Source: Pedobacter sp. FW305-3-2-15-E-R2A2
GTDB lineage: Bacteria; Bacteroidota; Bacteroidia; Sphingobacteriales; Sphingobacteriaceae
Length of the DNA stretch: 64,000 bases
Assembly (NCBI RefSeq): GCF_038446955.1
Contig: NZ_CP151803.1
Location: 2,108,001-2,172,000 of the forward strand
Direction of reading: 5' to 3'
Position 1 is the stretch's first letter. Each line of letters begins with the position of its first letter. The notes beneath the pieces are model-generated. The model ran no database searches and was not told where the DNA came from. It saw nothing but the letters and a program-made list of their open reading frames with translations. A program made the translations under genes and the position numbers. This document shows positions 1-9,953 of this stretch, piece by piece.

Positions 1-333
1 CAGGAGTTTGACGGATATGTAGATGCAAGATCCTATTTCAGAAATTCTATTGGTACCAAAATTTATGAAGAGTGGTTGTACAGTGCTTCTTATATCAAAT
101 TGAGAGAAGTTAGTCTGGGCTATAATTTTACGGGTGACTTTATGAAGAAAACTCCTTTTAAAACGGCTAAGCTGTCTGTTATCGCCAGAAATCCCTGGAT
201 GATCTGGCAAAAAGCACCAAAAGGACTTGATCCTTCGGAATTGTCTACCGGAAGCGCTTCCATCAGCTGGCTGGAAAAAGGAGAGTTTCAAACCGTACGT
301 TCTTATGGTATAAACCTGAATCTGACATTTTAA
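1..333 (+). CDS. SusC/RagA family TonB-linked outer-membrane protein, C-terminal fragment
   Basis: The reading frame is open from the first base of the window, so only the last 110 residues of a much longer protein are present. The visible part has the usual SusC ending: a stretch around YIKLREVSLGYNF, a short RNPWMIW-type strand, and a final beta-strand ending in phenylalanine, the outer-membrane barrel signature. The SusD partner starts 11 bp downstream. SusC proteins import oligosaccharides, peptides or other large nutrients across the outer membrane with TonB energy; the substrate cannot be told from this fragment. The call rests on the C-terminal sequence and the SusD neighbour. Confidence 0.9.
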   Translation, partial: QEFDGYVDARSYFRNSIGTKIYEEWLYSASYIKLREVSLGYNFTGDFMKKTPFKTAKLSVIARNPWMIWQKAPKGLDPSELSTGSASISWLEKGEFQTVRSYGINLNLTF

Positions 334-344
334 TCTATACTCAC

Positions 345-1778
345 ATGAAACAACTATATATAGGCCTGGTCGCTATTTTGGCTTTAATGGCAACAGGTTG
401 CAATAAATTTGATGATGATATCAATAAAGATCCCAATTTTCCGGAAAAGGCTTCTGCAACGCAATTGATCGCCAGTGCGCAGCAATCTTTACCTAATCTT
501 GGTTCGGCATTCGATAAAAATGCCTCTCCTTATGGAATACATTATCCTCAGTACATTTCCGGAACTTCTTTTACAGAGAACAGCCGCTACAATACGGTGA
601 ATTTTAATTTTTACCCAATCTATGCGGGACCATTAATGGACCTGACAGAGGCGATCAGAATGGCAAATAACCCAAATGAAGGGCCCATTCCAAATCAGAT
701 CGCAGTTGCAACTGTGCTAAAGGCTTATTATCTCTGGCATGTGACCGACCGCTGGGGAGCAGTTCCTTATAGTGAAGCATTTCAGGGACGTGATAATTTT
801 ACCCCTAAATACGATTCGCAACAACAAATCTATGATGGCCTTTTCAAATCTCTGGACGAAGCTAACGCTGCTTTTATAGCTGGTGGTACCATCAAAAATG
901 ATATTATCTACGGCGGAGACATGGCGAAATGGAAAAAATTAGGCAATACCATTCACATGTTAATGGCCTTGCGTCTTTCGAAGGTAAACCCGGTTAAAGG
1001 AGCAGAAGAGTTTAATAAAGCGGTGGCAAACGGAATCATGGAAAAGAACGAGGATAACTTTACCTATGTTCACCTGGTAGATGAAGTCAATGAGAACTTT
1101 TGGTATACTTCATTCACCAGGAAAAGCAGAAAATGGTTTGCCGTAAGTAAACCTGTTGTCGATTATATGCAGCCACTGAATGATCCGCGTTTACCTGTCT
1201 TTGCCGATAAAAATGTAGCGGGTAATTATGTAGGATTAGAATATGGGCTTCCAGGCTCGGTAACCGTGGTGATCAACAACATTTCTTTATTGGGTTCGGC
1301 ACTCCGTCAGCAAAATTCGCCGGTTTATCTGGTGACTTATGCTCAGGCTTTATTTGCAAAAGCAGAAGCGGCCAAACTAGGTTGGATTCCAGGAGGTGAC
1401 ACGGATGCAAAAATCAATTACGATAAAGCGATAGAACAATCCATCCTTCAATGGACGAATAGTTCTGCAGGCTTGGCTGCCTTTATGGCAAAACCAGAAA
1501 TCATCTATAATCCGGCGACAGGACTTCGTCAGATCGCAGAACAACGTTGGATTCATCTCTTTATGCATGGTTATGAAGGCTGGGCGGAATGGAGAAGAAC
1601 GGGCTATCCTTTGCTAAGCCCTGCACCGAACAATAACAACCTTGCTATTCCCAGAAGAGAAGGATATCCTACTCAGGAAATTTCAACTAATGGACTAAAT
1701 TATAACGCAGCAGTCACAGCCTTCCCTTATGGGGGAGCCGATGATCTGAATGCCCGGGTATGGTGGGACAAACCATAA
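345..1778 (+). CDS. SusD/RagB-like nutrient-binding outer-membrane lipoprotein
   Basis: A 477-residue protein with a lipoprotein signal: hydrophobic residues 5-16 followed by ATGC, with the lipidated cysteine at position 19. After it comes the DDDINKDPNFP region typical of the SusD-like_2 branch (compare the NINxxPN motif), then helical TPR-type segments. SusD proteins sit on the cell surface as a lid over the SusC barrel and capture substrate. The gene is 11 bp after the SusC fragment, so the two form one operon, and a strong terminator follows. Nothing nearby encodes a hydrolase, so a glycan substrate is not implied. Confidence 0.95.
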   Translation: MKQLYIGLVAILALMATGCNKFDDDINKDPNFPEKASATQLIASAQQSLPNLGSAFDKNASPYGIHYPQYISGTSFTENSRYNTVNFNFYPIYAGPLMDLTEAIRMANNPNEGPIPNQIAVATVLKAYYLWHVTDRWGAVPYSEAFQGRDNFTPKYDSQQQIYDGLFKSLDEANAAFIAGGTIKNDIIYGGDMAKWKKLGNTIHMLMALRLSKVNPVKGAEEFNKAVANGIMEKNEDNFTYVHLVDEVNENFWYTSFTRKSRKWFAVSKPVVDYMQPLNDPRLPVFADKNVAGNYVGLEYGLPGSVTVVINNISLLGSALRQQNSPVYLVTYAQALFAKAEAAKLGWIPGGDTDAKINYDKAIEQSILQWTNSSAGLAAFMAKPEIIYNPATGLRQIAEQRWIHLFMHGYEGWAEWRRTGYPLLSPAPNNNNLAIPRREGYPTQEISTNGLNYNAAVTAFPYGGADDLNARVWWDKP

Positions 1779-1788
1779 CCACATAAAA

Positions 1789-1825
1789 AAAGGCAGGTAT
1801 TTTTCTAAATACCTGCCTTTTTTTA
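1789..1825. terminator. Bidirectional rho-independent terminator
   Basis: A perfect 14-bp stem (1789-1802 with 1807-1820) around a 4-nt loop, flanked by A-rich sequence on the left and a T tract on the right. It lies between the plus-strand susD gene and the convergent minus-strand gene and can serve both. Confidence 0.9.
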
Positions 1826-1841
1826 TGACTAGATAAAACGT

Positions 1842-3113
1842 CTATCCAAAGAACATATAGCATAGACCGATTGCGGTACAAACGCCTACTAAATCAGCCA
1901 GTAACATGGCACCAATGGCATAACGCGTATTGGTGATGCTTACCGAACCAAAATATACCGCAATAACATAGAAGGTCGTATCTGAAGAGCCTTGTAAAAT
2001 ACTGGATAACCTTCCTGCAAAGGAATCCGGTCCATGAGTGGTCATCGTATCAATCATCATTCCTCTTGCCCCACTTCCACTCAATGGTCTGATCAATGCA
2101 GTTGGAATTCCGTCGATAAAACGAGTGTCCGCGCCCAATAGTGCACAAACATGTTTTATTCCATTGATGACCATATCAAAAGTGCCACTGGTGCGCAGTA
2201 AACTAATGGCGATCAACATTCCTACCAGGTAGGGGATGATGCGGATAGAAGTCTCAAAACCACCCTTGGCACCTTCTACAAAAGCGTCATATACATTGAT
2301 TTTCTTGTAGAGTCCACCCAAGACAATTAATAGAAATATCAATAGTAATAAACCATTGCTCAGAATTCCGGAGAATTGTTGCAAGCCGGCAGTATTAAGA
2401 CTGGTAAGATATAAAACCAACACCGCAATTACCGCAGAAATGCTCAACACCCAAGCCAGAATCACCGGCTGAAAAATATTGATCCTTTGTTTAAAGGAAA
2501 CAATGAGCATCGCAGCCATTGTCGCTGCAAAGGTGGCGATCATACAAGGAATAAAAATGTCCGTAGGATTAGCAGAATTTAAAGAAGCACGCACGGCAAT
2601 GATACTCACTGGAATCAGGCATAAACCAGAAGCATGTAAACAAAGGAACATGATCTGTGCATTGGAGGCGGTGTCTTTACTGGGGTTGAGTTCCTGTAAG
2701 CTTTCCATGGTTTTTAATCCGAAAGGAGTGGCTGCATTGTCCAGACCCAATAAGTTGGCTGAGAAGTTCATCACCATATGTCCGGTTGCAGGGTGTCCCT
2801 TAGGGATATCAGGGAAAAGTTTGGAGAAAAATGGCCCAATGATTCTGGACAATAAGCGGATGCCTCCGGCTCTTTCGGCGATGGCCATAAAGCCCATAAA
2901 TAAGGCCATGATACCGATTAGTTTTAAGCAAATGTTGACTGCCGTCCAGCAAGTTTCAATGATGCCATCTACTTTTAATACATTTCCCGGGTCACTGGCT
3001 TTTCCAACGATCATCAGATTGAAGATTTCGGTTTCGCCTAAAAAGAAACATTTTATACTGGCAACCACAATCGCAATGATGATGAAAGCGGACCAGATTC
3101 TACTTAATGCCAT
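1842..3113 (-). CDS. SpmA/SpmB fusion-type nucleoside-recognition (Gate) domain membrane protein
   Basis: A 423-residue polytopic membrane protein. The N-terminal half resembles SpmA (motif GLDNAATPFGLK near residues 122-133) and the C-terminal half resembles SpmB (IPYLVGMLIAI, then SGSGARGMM and SSDTTFYV). In Bacillus these are two spore-maturation proteins; in Bacteroidota they occur as one fused polypeptide in non-sporulating cells, where the function is not settled. The Gate family includes nucleoside transporters. The gene stands alone, convergent with susD. A long ORF on the opposite strand is a shadow. Family assignment is firm; the transported solute is unknown. Confidence 0.9.
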   Translation of the reverse strand: MALSRIWSAFIIIAIVVASIKCFFLGETEIFNLMIVGKASDPGNVLKVDGIIETCWTAVNICLKLIGIMALFMGFMAIAERAGGIRLLSRIIGPFFSKLFPDIPKGHPATGHMVMNFSANLLGLDNAATPFGLKTMESLQELNPSKDTASNAQIMFLCLHASGLCLIPVSIIAVRASLNSANPTDIFIPCMIATFAATMAAMLIVSFKQRINIFQPVILAWVLSISAVIAVLVLYLTSLNTAGLQQFSGILSNGLLLLIFLLIVLGGLYKKINVYDAFVEGAKGGFETSIRIIPYLVGMLIAISLLRTSGTFDMVINGIKHVCALLGADTRFIDGIPTALIRPLSGSGARGMMIDTMTTHGPDSFAGRLSSILQGSSDTTFYVIAVYFGSVSITNTRYAIGAMLLADLVGVCTAIGLCYMFFG

Positions 3114-3225
3114 TAAAATAAAATTAGTTGAGTCGTTAAATTTATAGTTTTGATTCTAATAATCCGTTTATAAAGCAGAATAAAATGCGGGTCTGGATAA
3201 AAGAATCTAAAAATAGCTAAAAAGC

Positions 3226-3256
3226 AAAAGGTCCTGCAAGCTTTACAGGACCTTTT
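3226..3256 (-). terminator. Rho-independent terminator of the S9 peptidase gene
   Basis: An 11-bp perfect stem (3226-3236 with 3246-3256) around a 9-nt loop, seven bases after the peptidase stop. On the minus strand the stem ends in TTTT and continues into T-rich sequence. Confidence 0.85.
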
Positions 3257-3262
3257 AGATGA

Positions 3263-6106
3263 TTATGGTTTTTCGTCTGTCAGTTCAAAACCCCATGTTT
3301 TTCCTTTTTCTGTAGCAGGAATTCCGGAGGTCATCCATGCCGGTGCTTTTGCACCTTTAAGGTAATAATCAAAAAACTGTTGTTCTCTGATCTGGATGTC
3401 TTTTCTGTTTTGACGTTGTACCAGGTTGTGTGCTTCGTTGTTGTAGTTTAACATCCAGACTGGTTTTCCTAAGCGTCTTAGTCCCGTAAACATTTCTATT
3501 CCCTGGTACCATGGTACGGCACCATCCGCATCGTTTGCCATGATCACTACCGGGGTGTTTACCTTAGGTAAAGAGAATAAAGGAGAATTTTCAATATACA
3601 AATCCGGTTTTTCCCATAAGGTTGCCCCGATTCTGCTTTGTGTTCTTTCGTATTGGAACTGTCTGTTCATACCACTTTCCCAACGCATTCCGCCATAAGC
3701 AGAAGTCATGTTGACTACCGGTGCACCAGACCATGCTGCAGCATACATATTGGTACGTGTGATCAGGTGTGCTACCTGATAACCACCCCAGCTTTGTCCC
3801 TGGATACCGATTTTAGTACCGTCAACCCATGCGTTTTTCTTTAAAGCTTCTACACCTGAATTGATAAACTCTTCGGCAGATTTTCCCGGGTATCCTTTTT
3901 CATAGCTGATGTCCGGTGCGAAAACCAGGTAACCATTACTCACAAAGAAAGGAATGTTTAAACGGGATGGGGTAGGAGCCGGCGCATTATAACTATACAA
4001 GCCATCAGAAAGTTTTTCATAGAAATAAACGATCATAGGATATTTTTTTGCCGGATCAAAGTTCTCTGGTTTGTACAGGATGCCATTGGATTGATATCCT
4101 TTAGGCGTTTCCCATTTTACCAGTTCTGCCGTTCCCCAGTTGTAGTTTTGTTGCTGAGGGTTCGTATTGCTCAGTTTGATCTCTGTTTTCAGGTCTTTTG
4201 AGACATATACGTCAGGAGAGATGCTGTAGTTTCCTTTGTCGTAGATGTATTCTTCCGCGTCTTTGGCTTTTACAAGGTTGGAGTACTTGAATTTACCCAT
4301 CACCATCAGTTCCGGGTTCTTAGTGTCGCCAACATTGGTTTTATAGAAGCCATTCTCTTTAGTGAGGTTGTTTAACGCATCCATAATGATTGTTTGTTTC
4401 TTTTCCAGGAAACGGCTTTCCGGATCTAATTTCTGGTAACGGAAGGTCAGGCTATTTTGTCTGCCGAATCCGTTGGTCATGTTTTTAGGTGGATTTTTTC
4501 CTTCAGGAGAGAATTCCCAGATGTCGTACCTGTCGTAGATCAGAACTGTTTTGTCTTCTTCTGTCCAGGCGGCGATTCCATAAGCGGAAGGATCATCCGG
4601 CACATCATTTTCCTCATCTACCAGTTTTACGTTCATGCCATTGTTTAAATGGGTCACTTTCCCGGTAGCGATGGTATAGGTATACCAGTTGGATTTACTC
4701 TGGTCAAAATAAATAATATATTTTCCGTTTGGAGAAGCGAAGGCATTGCCACTCAAGCCTTCAATGATTTTCTTTCTGCTGCCTGTTTTTACATCAACCA
4801 GGTAATAGTCTCTGATGGAGTTTGCAGTCCATTGTTGTTGCACTCTGTTTCCAAAATCAGTAGAAGCCAATGCAAAAGGTGCATTTCCTTCATTAATGAT
4901 CGTGGCATCAGGTAATTTAACATCTGTTAAAGGAACTATTTTAGGATCGCTGTTGAAGATCTCAATTGCGCTGAGGTAAGTCTTTTTTGAATCCCGATCT
5001 GCATTTTTTAATTGCATCGGTTGTAGGTAATCATCTTTATATCCCCATACATCCAGCTTTGCATTTTCAAAGTCGACCAATGTCGTATCCTTTGCTTTTT
5101 TAACCGGAGCGATACCAAAAAATAATTTGGTTCCGTCTTTGCTGAAGTTCACTTTTCCATCACCGCTTACCGCCCATTTTGAAGGCATACCAGGGATTTC
5201 ATTGTCGACCAGAATTTGTGCAGTATCCAGGGACAATGAATTGTAATATACATTATAGGTTTTGATCTCTGTTTTCTCCGGACTTTGTTCTCCAACAAAG
5301 GCAAGGTATTCACCATCTTCTGCAAAGGCAAAGTTTTTAAATGTTCCTTTTCCTTTAACGAGTGTTTTCAAGGTTCCTTTTTCTGTATTTAATGTAAATA
5401 CGCCTGTGGGAGCCGATTTATCTTTTTTCGCACCTGTACAGGCAAAAACAAGCTGTTTTCCGTTTTTGCTGAAAGCGTACTCACTAACATATTTAAAAAT
5501 ACGTTCCTGTCCTGTAGTCAGGTTTTTAAAGATCAGGTCTGTTCCTTCCTGTTTTGCTGCATTTGCAGATTCATCATCAGCGAAGAAATCCTGGTTGTCT
5601 TTTTTATCAGGGCTGCTGGAAGCCGGAGCTTTTTTTGTGGTATCTACTGGTTTTTCCAATTGATAAGCCAGGAAGCCTCCCACTTTTTCAGGCATTTTGA
5701 AAGACTTTACGCGGGCGATCTTTACGACGCCCAGGCTAGTCAGGTTAGCCAGTCCTAAGCTGTCTTTGGGCATGTCATCGGCTTTCTTCTTTTTAATTTT
5801 GGCCTGGCGGATGTCTTTTTGAAAGGCTTTAATGGCAAACACTGCATATTTCGAATCTGCACTGAATTGCGCATTGGTAGCCCTATGTACTTTTATCTTT
5901 GAATTGTTAATCAGGTTACTCAGGTATAAATTTGCATCTCCTTCCTGAGGATTAATTCCATACATCGCCCATTGGCCATTGTTGGAAAGTTGCTTTGCGC
6001 CAACGGATTCCCAGGAATCATAAACGCTATGATCCAGCGGTTTTTTCTGCGCGAAAGCGGCGCTACCAAACAATAGAAAAATTAGAGTAAGTTTTTTGTG
6101 CATCAT
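3263..6106 (-). CDS. Secreted S9 family (prolyl oligopeptidase-type) serine peptidase
   Basis: A 947-residue protein with an N-terminal signal peptide (about residues 1-19, cleavage after AFA). It has a long beta-propeller-like N-terminal part and a C-terminal alpha/beta-hydrolase domain. The catalytic triad is readable: Ser772 in GQSWGGYQ, Asp861 in NDADGAVPW and His893 in NNEAHNL. Such enzymes cleave short peptides in the periplasm, often at proline or acidic positions; the specificity cannot be read here. A low-complexity Lys/Asp/Ala insert lies near residues 155-185. It is transcribed alone, with a terminator right after it. Confidence 0.93.
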   Translation of the reverse strand: MMHKKLTLIFLLFGSAAFAQKKPLDHSVYDSWESVGAKQLSNNGQWAMYGINPQEGDANLYLSNLINNSKIKVHRATNAQFSADSKYAVFAIKAFQKDIRQAKIKKKKADDMPKDSLGLANLTSLGVVKIARVKSFKMPEKVGGFLAYQLEKPVDTTKKAPASSSPDKKDNQDFFADDESANAAKQEGTDLIFKNLTTGQERIFKYVSEYAFSKNGKQLVFACTGAKKDKSAPTGVFTLNTEKGTLKTLVKGKGTFKNFAFAEDGEYLAFVGEQSPEKTEIKTYNVYYNSLSLDTAQILVDNEIPGMPSKWAVSGDGKVNFSKDGTKLFFGIAPVKKAKDTTLVDFENAKLDVWGYKDDYLQPMQLKNADRDSKKTYLSAIEIFNSDPKIVPLTDVKLPDATIINEGNAPFALASTDFGNRVQQQWTANSIRDYYLVDVKTGSRKKIIEGLSGNAFASPNGKYIIYFDQSKSNWYTYTIATGKVTHLNNGMNVKLVDEENDVPDDPSAYGIAAWTEEDKTVLIYDRYDIWEFSPEGKNPPKNMTNGFGRQNSLTFRYQKLDPESRFLEKKQTIIMDALNNLTKENGFYKTNVGDTKNPELMVMGKFKYSNLVKAKDAEEYIYDKGNYSISPDVYVSKDLKTEIKLSNTNPQQQNYNWGTAELVKWETPKGYQSNGILYKPENFDPAKKYPMIVYFYEKLSDGLYSYNAPAPTPSRLNIPFFVSNGYLVFAPDISYEKGYPGKSAEEFINSGVEALKKNAWVDGTKIGIQGQSWGGYQVAHLITRTNMYAAAWSGAPVVNMTSAYGGMRWESGMNRQFQYERTQSRIGATLWEKPDLYIENSPLFSLPKVNTPVVIMANDADGAVPWYQGIEMFTGLRRLGKPVWMLNYNNEAHNLVQRQNRKDIQIREQQFFDYYLKGAKAPAWMTSGIPATEKGKTWGFELTDEKP

Positions 6107-6288
6107 AAAAGGGTATTTTTGTTAAAAATTGTGATTTTTTAACACATATCCTTATTACAAACCAAATTTTTACAATAAAAGGGCCTCGTGAAAGGGCTGG
6201 TTATGCGAATGATCTGCTTTAGCTGAAAAAGGCAATGTACCAAGCGTCTTAGGGAGAGGAGTACCGGAATGGCGGAGAAAAGGAAAAT

Positions 6289-6318
6289 AAAAAAGCCGGA
6301 AGAGTTTATCTTCCGGCT
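6289..6318 (-). terminator. Rho-independent terminator downstream of yidC
   Basis: A perfect 10-bp stem (6294-6303 with 6309-6318) with a 5-nt loop; on the minus strand it is followed by a TTTTTTATTTT tract. It closes the pyrG-yidC transcript. Confidence 0.88.
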
Positions 6319-6357
6319 ATGTAGACTAGGAAATAGTCTTCTGTCGTCTGTAAAAGA

Positions 6358-8160
6358 CTATTTATTCTTTTTAGACTGGATCTGCGTTTGTTGTTGCTGA
6401 CGCATGTAATCGTCTAATCTGGTTTGAAACTTAGATTTCTTTTTTGTCTCCACAGGTTTTGTTTTATTATCCTGTAGAGTACGGTGAATCTTCTCATCAT
6501 CAACCATAGATTTGATCAGGAACTGTTGTGCGAAAGTCAACATATTCGCCAGGAAGTAATAGTAGTTCAATCCTGAAGGATAGCTGTTCAGTACACCTAA
6601 GAAAACCACTGGCATAATGTATCCAATGTATTTCATTTGTCCTGTAGCACCAGAGATCTGGTTATTGAAATAAGTATAGATCAACGTAGAAATCGTCATC
6701 AATACACACATCAGACTCAAGTGATCTCCAATGAATGGAATGGTGAATCCAAATTTGATGAAATCATCATAGGTGGAAAGATCTTTCATCCATAGGAAGC
6801 TTTCTCCCCTTAGCTCAAATAAGTTCGGGAAAAAGAAGAAGAAGGCCATTACGAAAGGAAGTTGAAGGAGCATTGGTAAACAACCTCCCAAAGGATTTAC
6901 ACCAACCTGCTTATACAATTTCAGATATTCCTGCTGTAATAGGGTAGGGTTATCCTCACCAACCTTAGCTTTGATCTCATCCATCTCCGGTTTAAGAATT
7001 CTCATCTTAGCCATGGATATATAAGATTTGTAGGTTAACGGAGACATGGCTACTTTCAGAAGGATGGTTAAGATCAGGATGATCAGACCATAGTTCCAGC
7101 CAAAGCCTTCCAGGAATTTAAATACCGGCAATACTACAAACCTGTTGATGTATTTCAATGGCCAGTAACCCATATCTACCTGTTTCTCAATTTCGTGACC
7201 TTGTGCTTTTAGTACATCGAATTTATTCGTACCGAAGTAGAAGTCCATTGCATAGTTTTGAGAAGCCAGTTGTCCGAAATGCATTTTCATGTCTGCCGAA
7301 TAACGTTTGATCTCTCCTGGTTGTGTCAGTACGGTAACACCCAATTTTCCACTTTCGAAAGCTACTTTAGGTAACAATACTGCCGAGAAAAACTGTTGCT
7401 TGAAGGAAAACCATTCGATTTTTCCTTTTTTCAACTCTTCAGTTTCGTCTTTAGCAATGCTCAAGTGATCCGGAGTTTCATTTACGTATTTATAGAAAGG
7501 AGCAGCATGCTCTTTTTCTTTTTTGCCTGATTTTTCCTGTTCCAGTAAAGTTGTCTCCCAGTTCAGGGCGATAGAATCTGTTTGGATCACCTGATTTAAA
7601 CCGTTCAGGTTAATATTGAAGGCTACGTTATTGCTTTTAGGCTTCAGGTCATAAGTATACTCAATGTATTTATCACCCAGATAGTTGGCGCGCATGCTCA
7701 CCAGGTTTCCTGCTTTTGTAGCCGCGAAATAAAGGTCGTTGGTATTTACTTCTTTCCCGCCGATATTCATTTTTAAGCCAAACTTATTTTGATCTCCATC
7801 AAATAAGATCACTGGCTTTCCATCATAGGTTTTCTGGCCTTTTACCTCTACAGATAAAATTTTACCACCTTTATTGGTTAGTGTTAATTTAAGGTTTTCA
7901 TTCTCCAGGACGGTAGTTTGAACGGTACCCGCAATGTTGCCACCAAAAGGACCTGATAATGTTGCTGAATCTACAGCAGGTTTTGCTGCTGCGATTGCAG
8001 GAGCAGTAGTTTTCGTAGCGGCGGCAACTTTCTTTAAAGAATCTGCTGCAATTCTTTCCTTTTCCTTATTGATTTCAGTCTGACTGGGACCAAAAAAGTA
8101 AAAAGAACCGGCCAAAACGATCATGATCAGGAACAGGCCTGTAAACGTATTTCTATCCAT
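6358..8160 (-). CDS. yidC: Membrane protein insertase YidC
   Basis: A 600-residue inner-membrane insertase that places proteins in the cytoplasmic membrane alone or with Sec. It has an N-terminal membrane anchor (about residues 8-24, LFLIMIVLAGSFYFFG), a large periplasmic P1 domain, and a conserved C-terminal five-helix core (YGLIILILTILLK, then NPLGGCLPMLLQLPF with the hallmark GGCLP). The C-terminal tail is basic and glutamine-rich, as expected for ribosome contact. The length fits long Gram-negative YidC proteins with a P1 domain. It starts 20 bp after pyrG on the same strand, so the two are probably co-transcribed, an arrangement I regard as common in this group. Confidence 0.97.
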   Translation of the reverse strand: MDRNTFTGLFLIMIVLAGSFYFFGPSQTEINKEKERIAADSLKKVAAATKTTAPAIAAAKPAVDSATLSGPFGGNIAGTVQTTVLENENLKLTLTNKGGKILSVEVKGQKTYDGKPVILFDGDQNKFGLKMNIGGKEVNTNDLYFAATKAGNLVSMRANYLGDKYIEYTYDLKPKSNNVAFNINLNGLNQVIQTDSIALNWETTLLEQEKSGKKEKEHAAPFYKYVNETPDHLSIAKDETEELKKGKIEWFSFKQQFFSAVLLPKVAFESGKLGVTVLTQPGEIKRYSADMKMHFGQLASQNYAMDFYFGTNKFDVLKAQGHEIEKQVDMGYWPLKYINRFVVLPVFKFLEGFGWNYGLIILILTILLKVAMSPLTYKSYISMAKMRILKPEMDEIKAKVGEDNPTLLQQEYLKLYKQVGVNPLGGCLPMLLQLPFVMAFFFFFPNLFELRGESFLWMKDLSTYDDFIKFGFTIPFIGDHLSLMCVLMTISTLIYTYFNNQISGATGQMKYIGYIMPVVFLGVLNSYPSGLNYYYFLANMLTFAQQFLIKSMVDDEKIHRTLQDNKTKPVETKKKSKFQTRLDDYMRQQQQTQIQSKKNK

Positions 8161-8180
8161 TATTGTTATTTAAACTCGTA

Positions 8181-9797
8181 TTATTTTATTTTCTTCTTCG
8201 CAAATTCCATCGCGGCGGCGACAAATTTAACAAAAAGTGGGTGAGGATTAGCAACTGTTGATTTTAATTCTGGGTGAAATTGTCCACCAACGAAGAAAGG
8301 ATGGTTTTTCAACTCCACAATTTCCACTAAATGGCTGTCAGGATTTAATCCTGAAGCAATCATTCCTGATGCTTCATATTGAGCCAGGTAATCATTATTA
8401 AATTCATAACGATGTCTGTGACGCTCAGAGATGTGGGTTTTGCCATAAGCTGCATAAGCTTTAGTGCCTTTTTTAAGGTCACATGGATAAGATCCCAAAC
8501 GCATAGTTCCTCCTTTATTCGTTATCTCTTTCTGATCTTCCATCATATTGATCACAGGATTTACTGTGTTTTCATCAATTTCAGTAGTATTGGCGTCTTT
8601 TAAACCTAAAACGTTTCTGCCATACTCGATCACCGCACATTGCATTCCTAAACAGATACCAAAGAAAGGAACATCATGTTCACGTACATATTTAATGGCA
8701 TCAATTTTTCCTTCAATACCGCGGCTTCCAAAGCCAGGAGCAACCAATACACCATCTAAATGCATCAGACGTTCTTTGGCATTATCAGGATAAATGCTTT
8801 CAGAATGGATATATTCTACTTTTACTTTACATTCATTTTTCGCTCCTGCGTGTACAAAAGATTCAATGATTGATTTATAAGCATCAGGAAGTTCTACATA
8901 TTTACCAACCAGACCGATCTTCACTTCGGCAGTAGGATTTTTTAAACGGCCAAGGAAATCTTTCCAACTCTCCATATCAGGCTCATTTTTCTGCGCAAGT
9001 TTCAATTTGCTCAATACTGTTTTATCCAGTTGCTCTTTCATCATGAGCAATGGAACATCATAAATAGTAGAGGCATCAATAGATTCTACTACGGCATTGA
9101 TGTTTACATTACAGAATAAAGCGATTTTCTTACGGATATCTGAATTGATGTGGTGTTCTGTACGGCATACCAGGATATCCGGTTGAATACCGTATTCCAA
9201 TAATGCTTTTACAGAGTGTTGTGTAGGTTTTGTTTTTAACTCACCGGCAGCAGCAAGGAAAGGAATGAGTGTTAAGTGGATTACAATTGCATTGTTTGCA
9301 CCTTCTTCCCATTTAAACTGACGTACCGCTTCGATAAATGGTAAAGATTCGATATCACCAACGGTTCCGCCCAATTCAGTGATGACGATATCATACTTAC
9401 CGCTATCACCTAAAATGCGCATGTTGCGTTTGATCTCATCAGTGATGTGAGGAACTACCTGAACTGTTTTTCCAAGATATTCTCCCTGTCTCTCTTTGTT
9501 GATCACATTTTGATAGATCCTTCCGGTAGTAATGTTGTTTGCCTGTGAAGTAGGGACGTTCAGGAAACGCTCATAATGACCAAGGTCAAGATCTGTTTCA
9601 GCACCGTCTTCAGTCACATAACATTCCCCATGTTCATACGGATTTAATGTTCCCGGATCGATGTTGATATAGGGATCAAATTTCTGAATGGCTACACTGT
9701 AACCTCTTGCTTGTAATAATTTGGCTAATGAAGCGGAGATGATGCCCTTACCTAATGAGGAAGTAACACCGCCCGTAACAAAAATATACTTAGTCAT
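8181..9797 (-). CDS. pyrG: CTP synthase
   Basis: A 538-residue enzyme making CTP from UTP with ATP and glutamine-derived ammonia. The N-terminal synthetase domain opens with the P-loop [10 protein letters not shown] (residues 9-18). The C-terminal class I glutamine amidotransferase domain has the nucleophilic cysteine in GICLGMQC and the catalytic His-x-Glu in FHPEL near the C terminus. Full length and no disrupted motif. It is the first gene of a likely pyrG-yidC unit; a TAnnTTTG promoter box sits about 65 bp upstream. Confidence 0.98.
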   Translation of the reverse strand: MTKYIFVTGGVTSSLGKGIISASLAKLLQARGYSVAIQKFDPYINIDPGTLNPYEHGECYVTEDGAETDLDLGHYERFLNVPTSQANNITTGRIYQNVINKERQGEYLGKTVQVVPHITDEIKRNMRILGDSGKYDIVITELGGTVGDIESLPFIEAVRQFKWEEGANNAIVIHLTLIPFLAAAGELKTKPTQHSVKALLEYGIQPDILVCRTEHHINSDIRKKIALFCNVNINAVVESIDASTIYDVPLLMMKEQLDKTVLSKLKLAQKNEPDMESWKDFLGRLKNPTAEVKIGLVGKYVELPDAYKSIIESFVHAGAKNECKVKVEYIHSESIYPDNAKERLMHLDGVLVAPGFGSRGIEGKIDAIKYVREHDVPFFGICLGMQCAVIEYGRNVLGLKDANTTEIDENTVNPVINMMEDQKEITNKGGTMRLGSYPCDLKKGTKAYAAYGKTHISERHRHRYEFNNDYLAQYEASGMIASGLNPDSHLVEIVELKNHPFFVGGQFHPELKSTVANPHPLFVKFVAAAMEFAKKKIK

Positions 9798-9860
9798 GCT
9801 TTGTGAGTTTCTGATATAAAAGCAGCTTTTATGCTACTTTTATTGTTTTTGTACGGGATA

Positions 9861-9868
9861 CAAAGTTA
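9861..9868 (-). promoter_or_regulatory. Candidate -7 promoter box for pyrG
   Basis: Read on the minus strand this is TAACTTTG, a full match to the Bacteroidota -7 consensus TAnnTTTG. It predicts a leader of roughly 58 nt. No clear -33 TTG lies at the usual distance; the nearest is about 24 bp upstream. Confidence 0.45.
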
Positions 9869-9953
9869 GCAAATAAAACGGAAGCTGAAGGGCAAATTAT
9901 ACAAATAAAATTGTCTAAGGAAAAGAAGAGGTAAGCGCTTATCGCTGAAAATG

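Noticed and set aside
2479..3147. 222-codon ORF on the plus strand opposite the SpmA/SpmB-like gene
   Set aside because: Lies wholly antisense to a well-supported membrane protein, with low-complexity composition and no recognisable domain; a shadow of the real gene.
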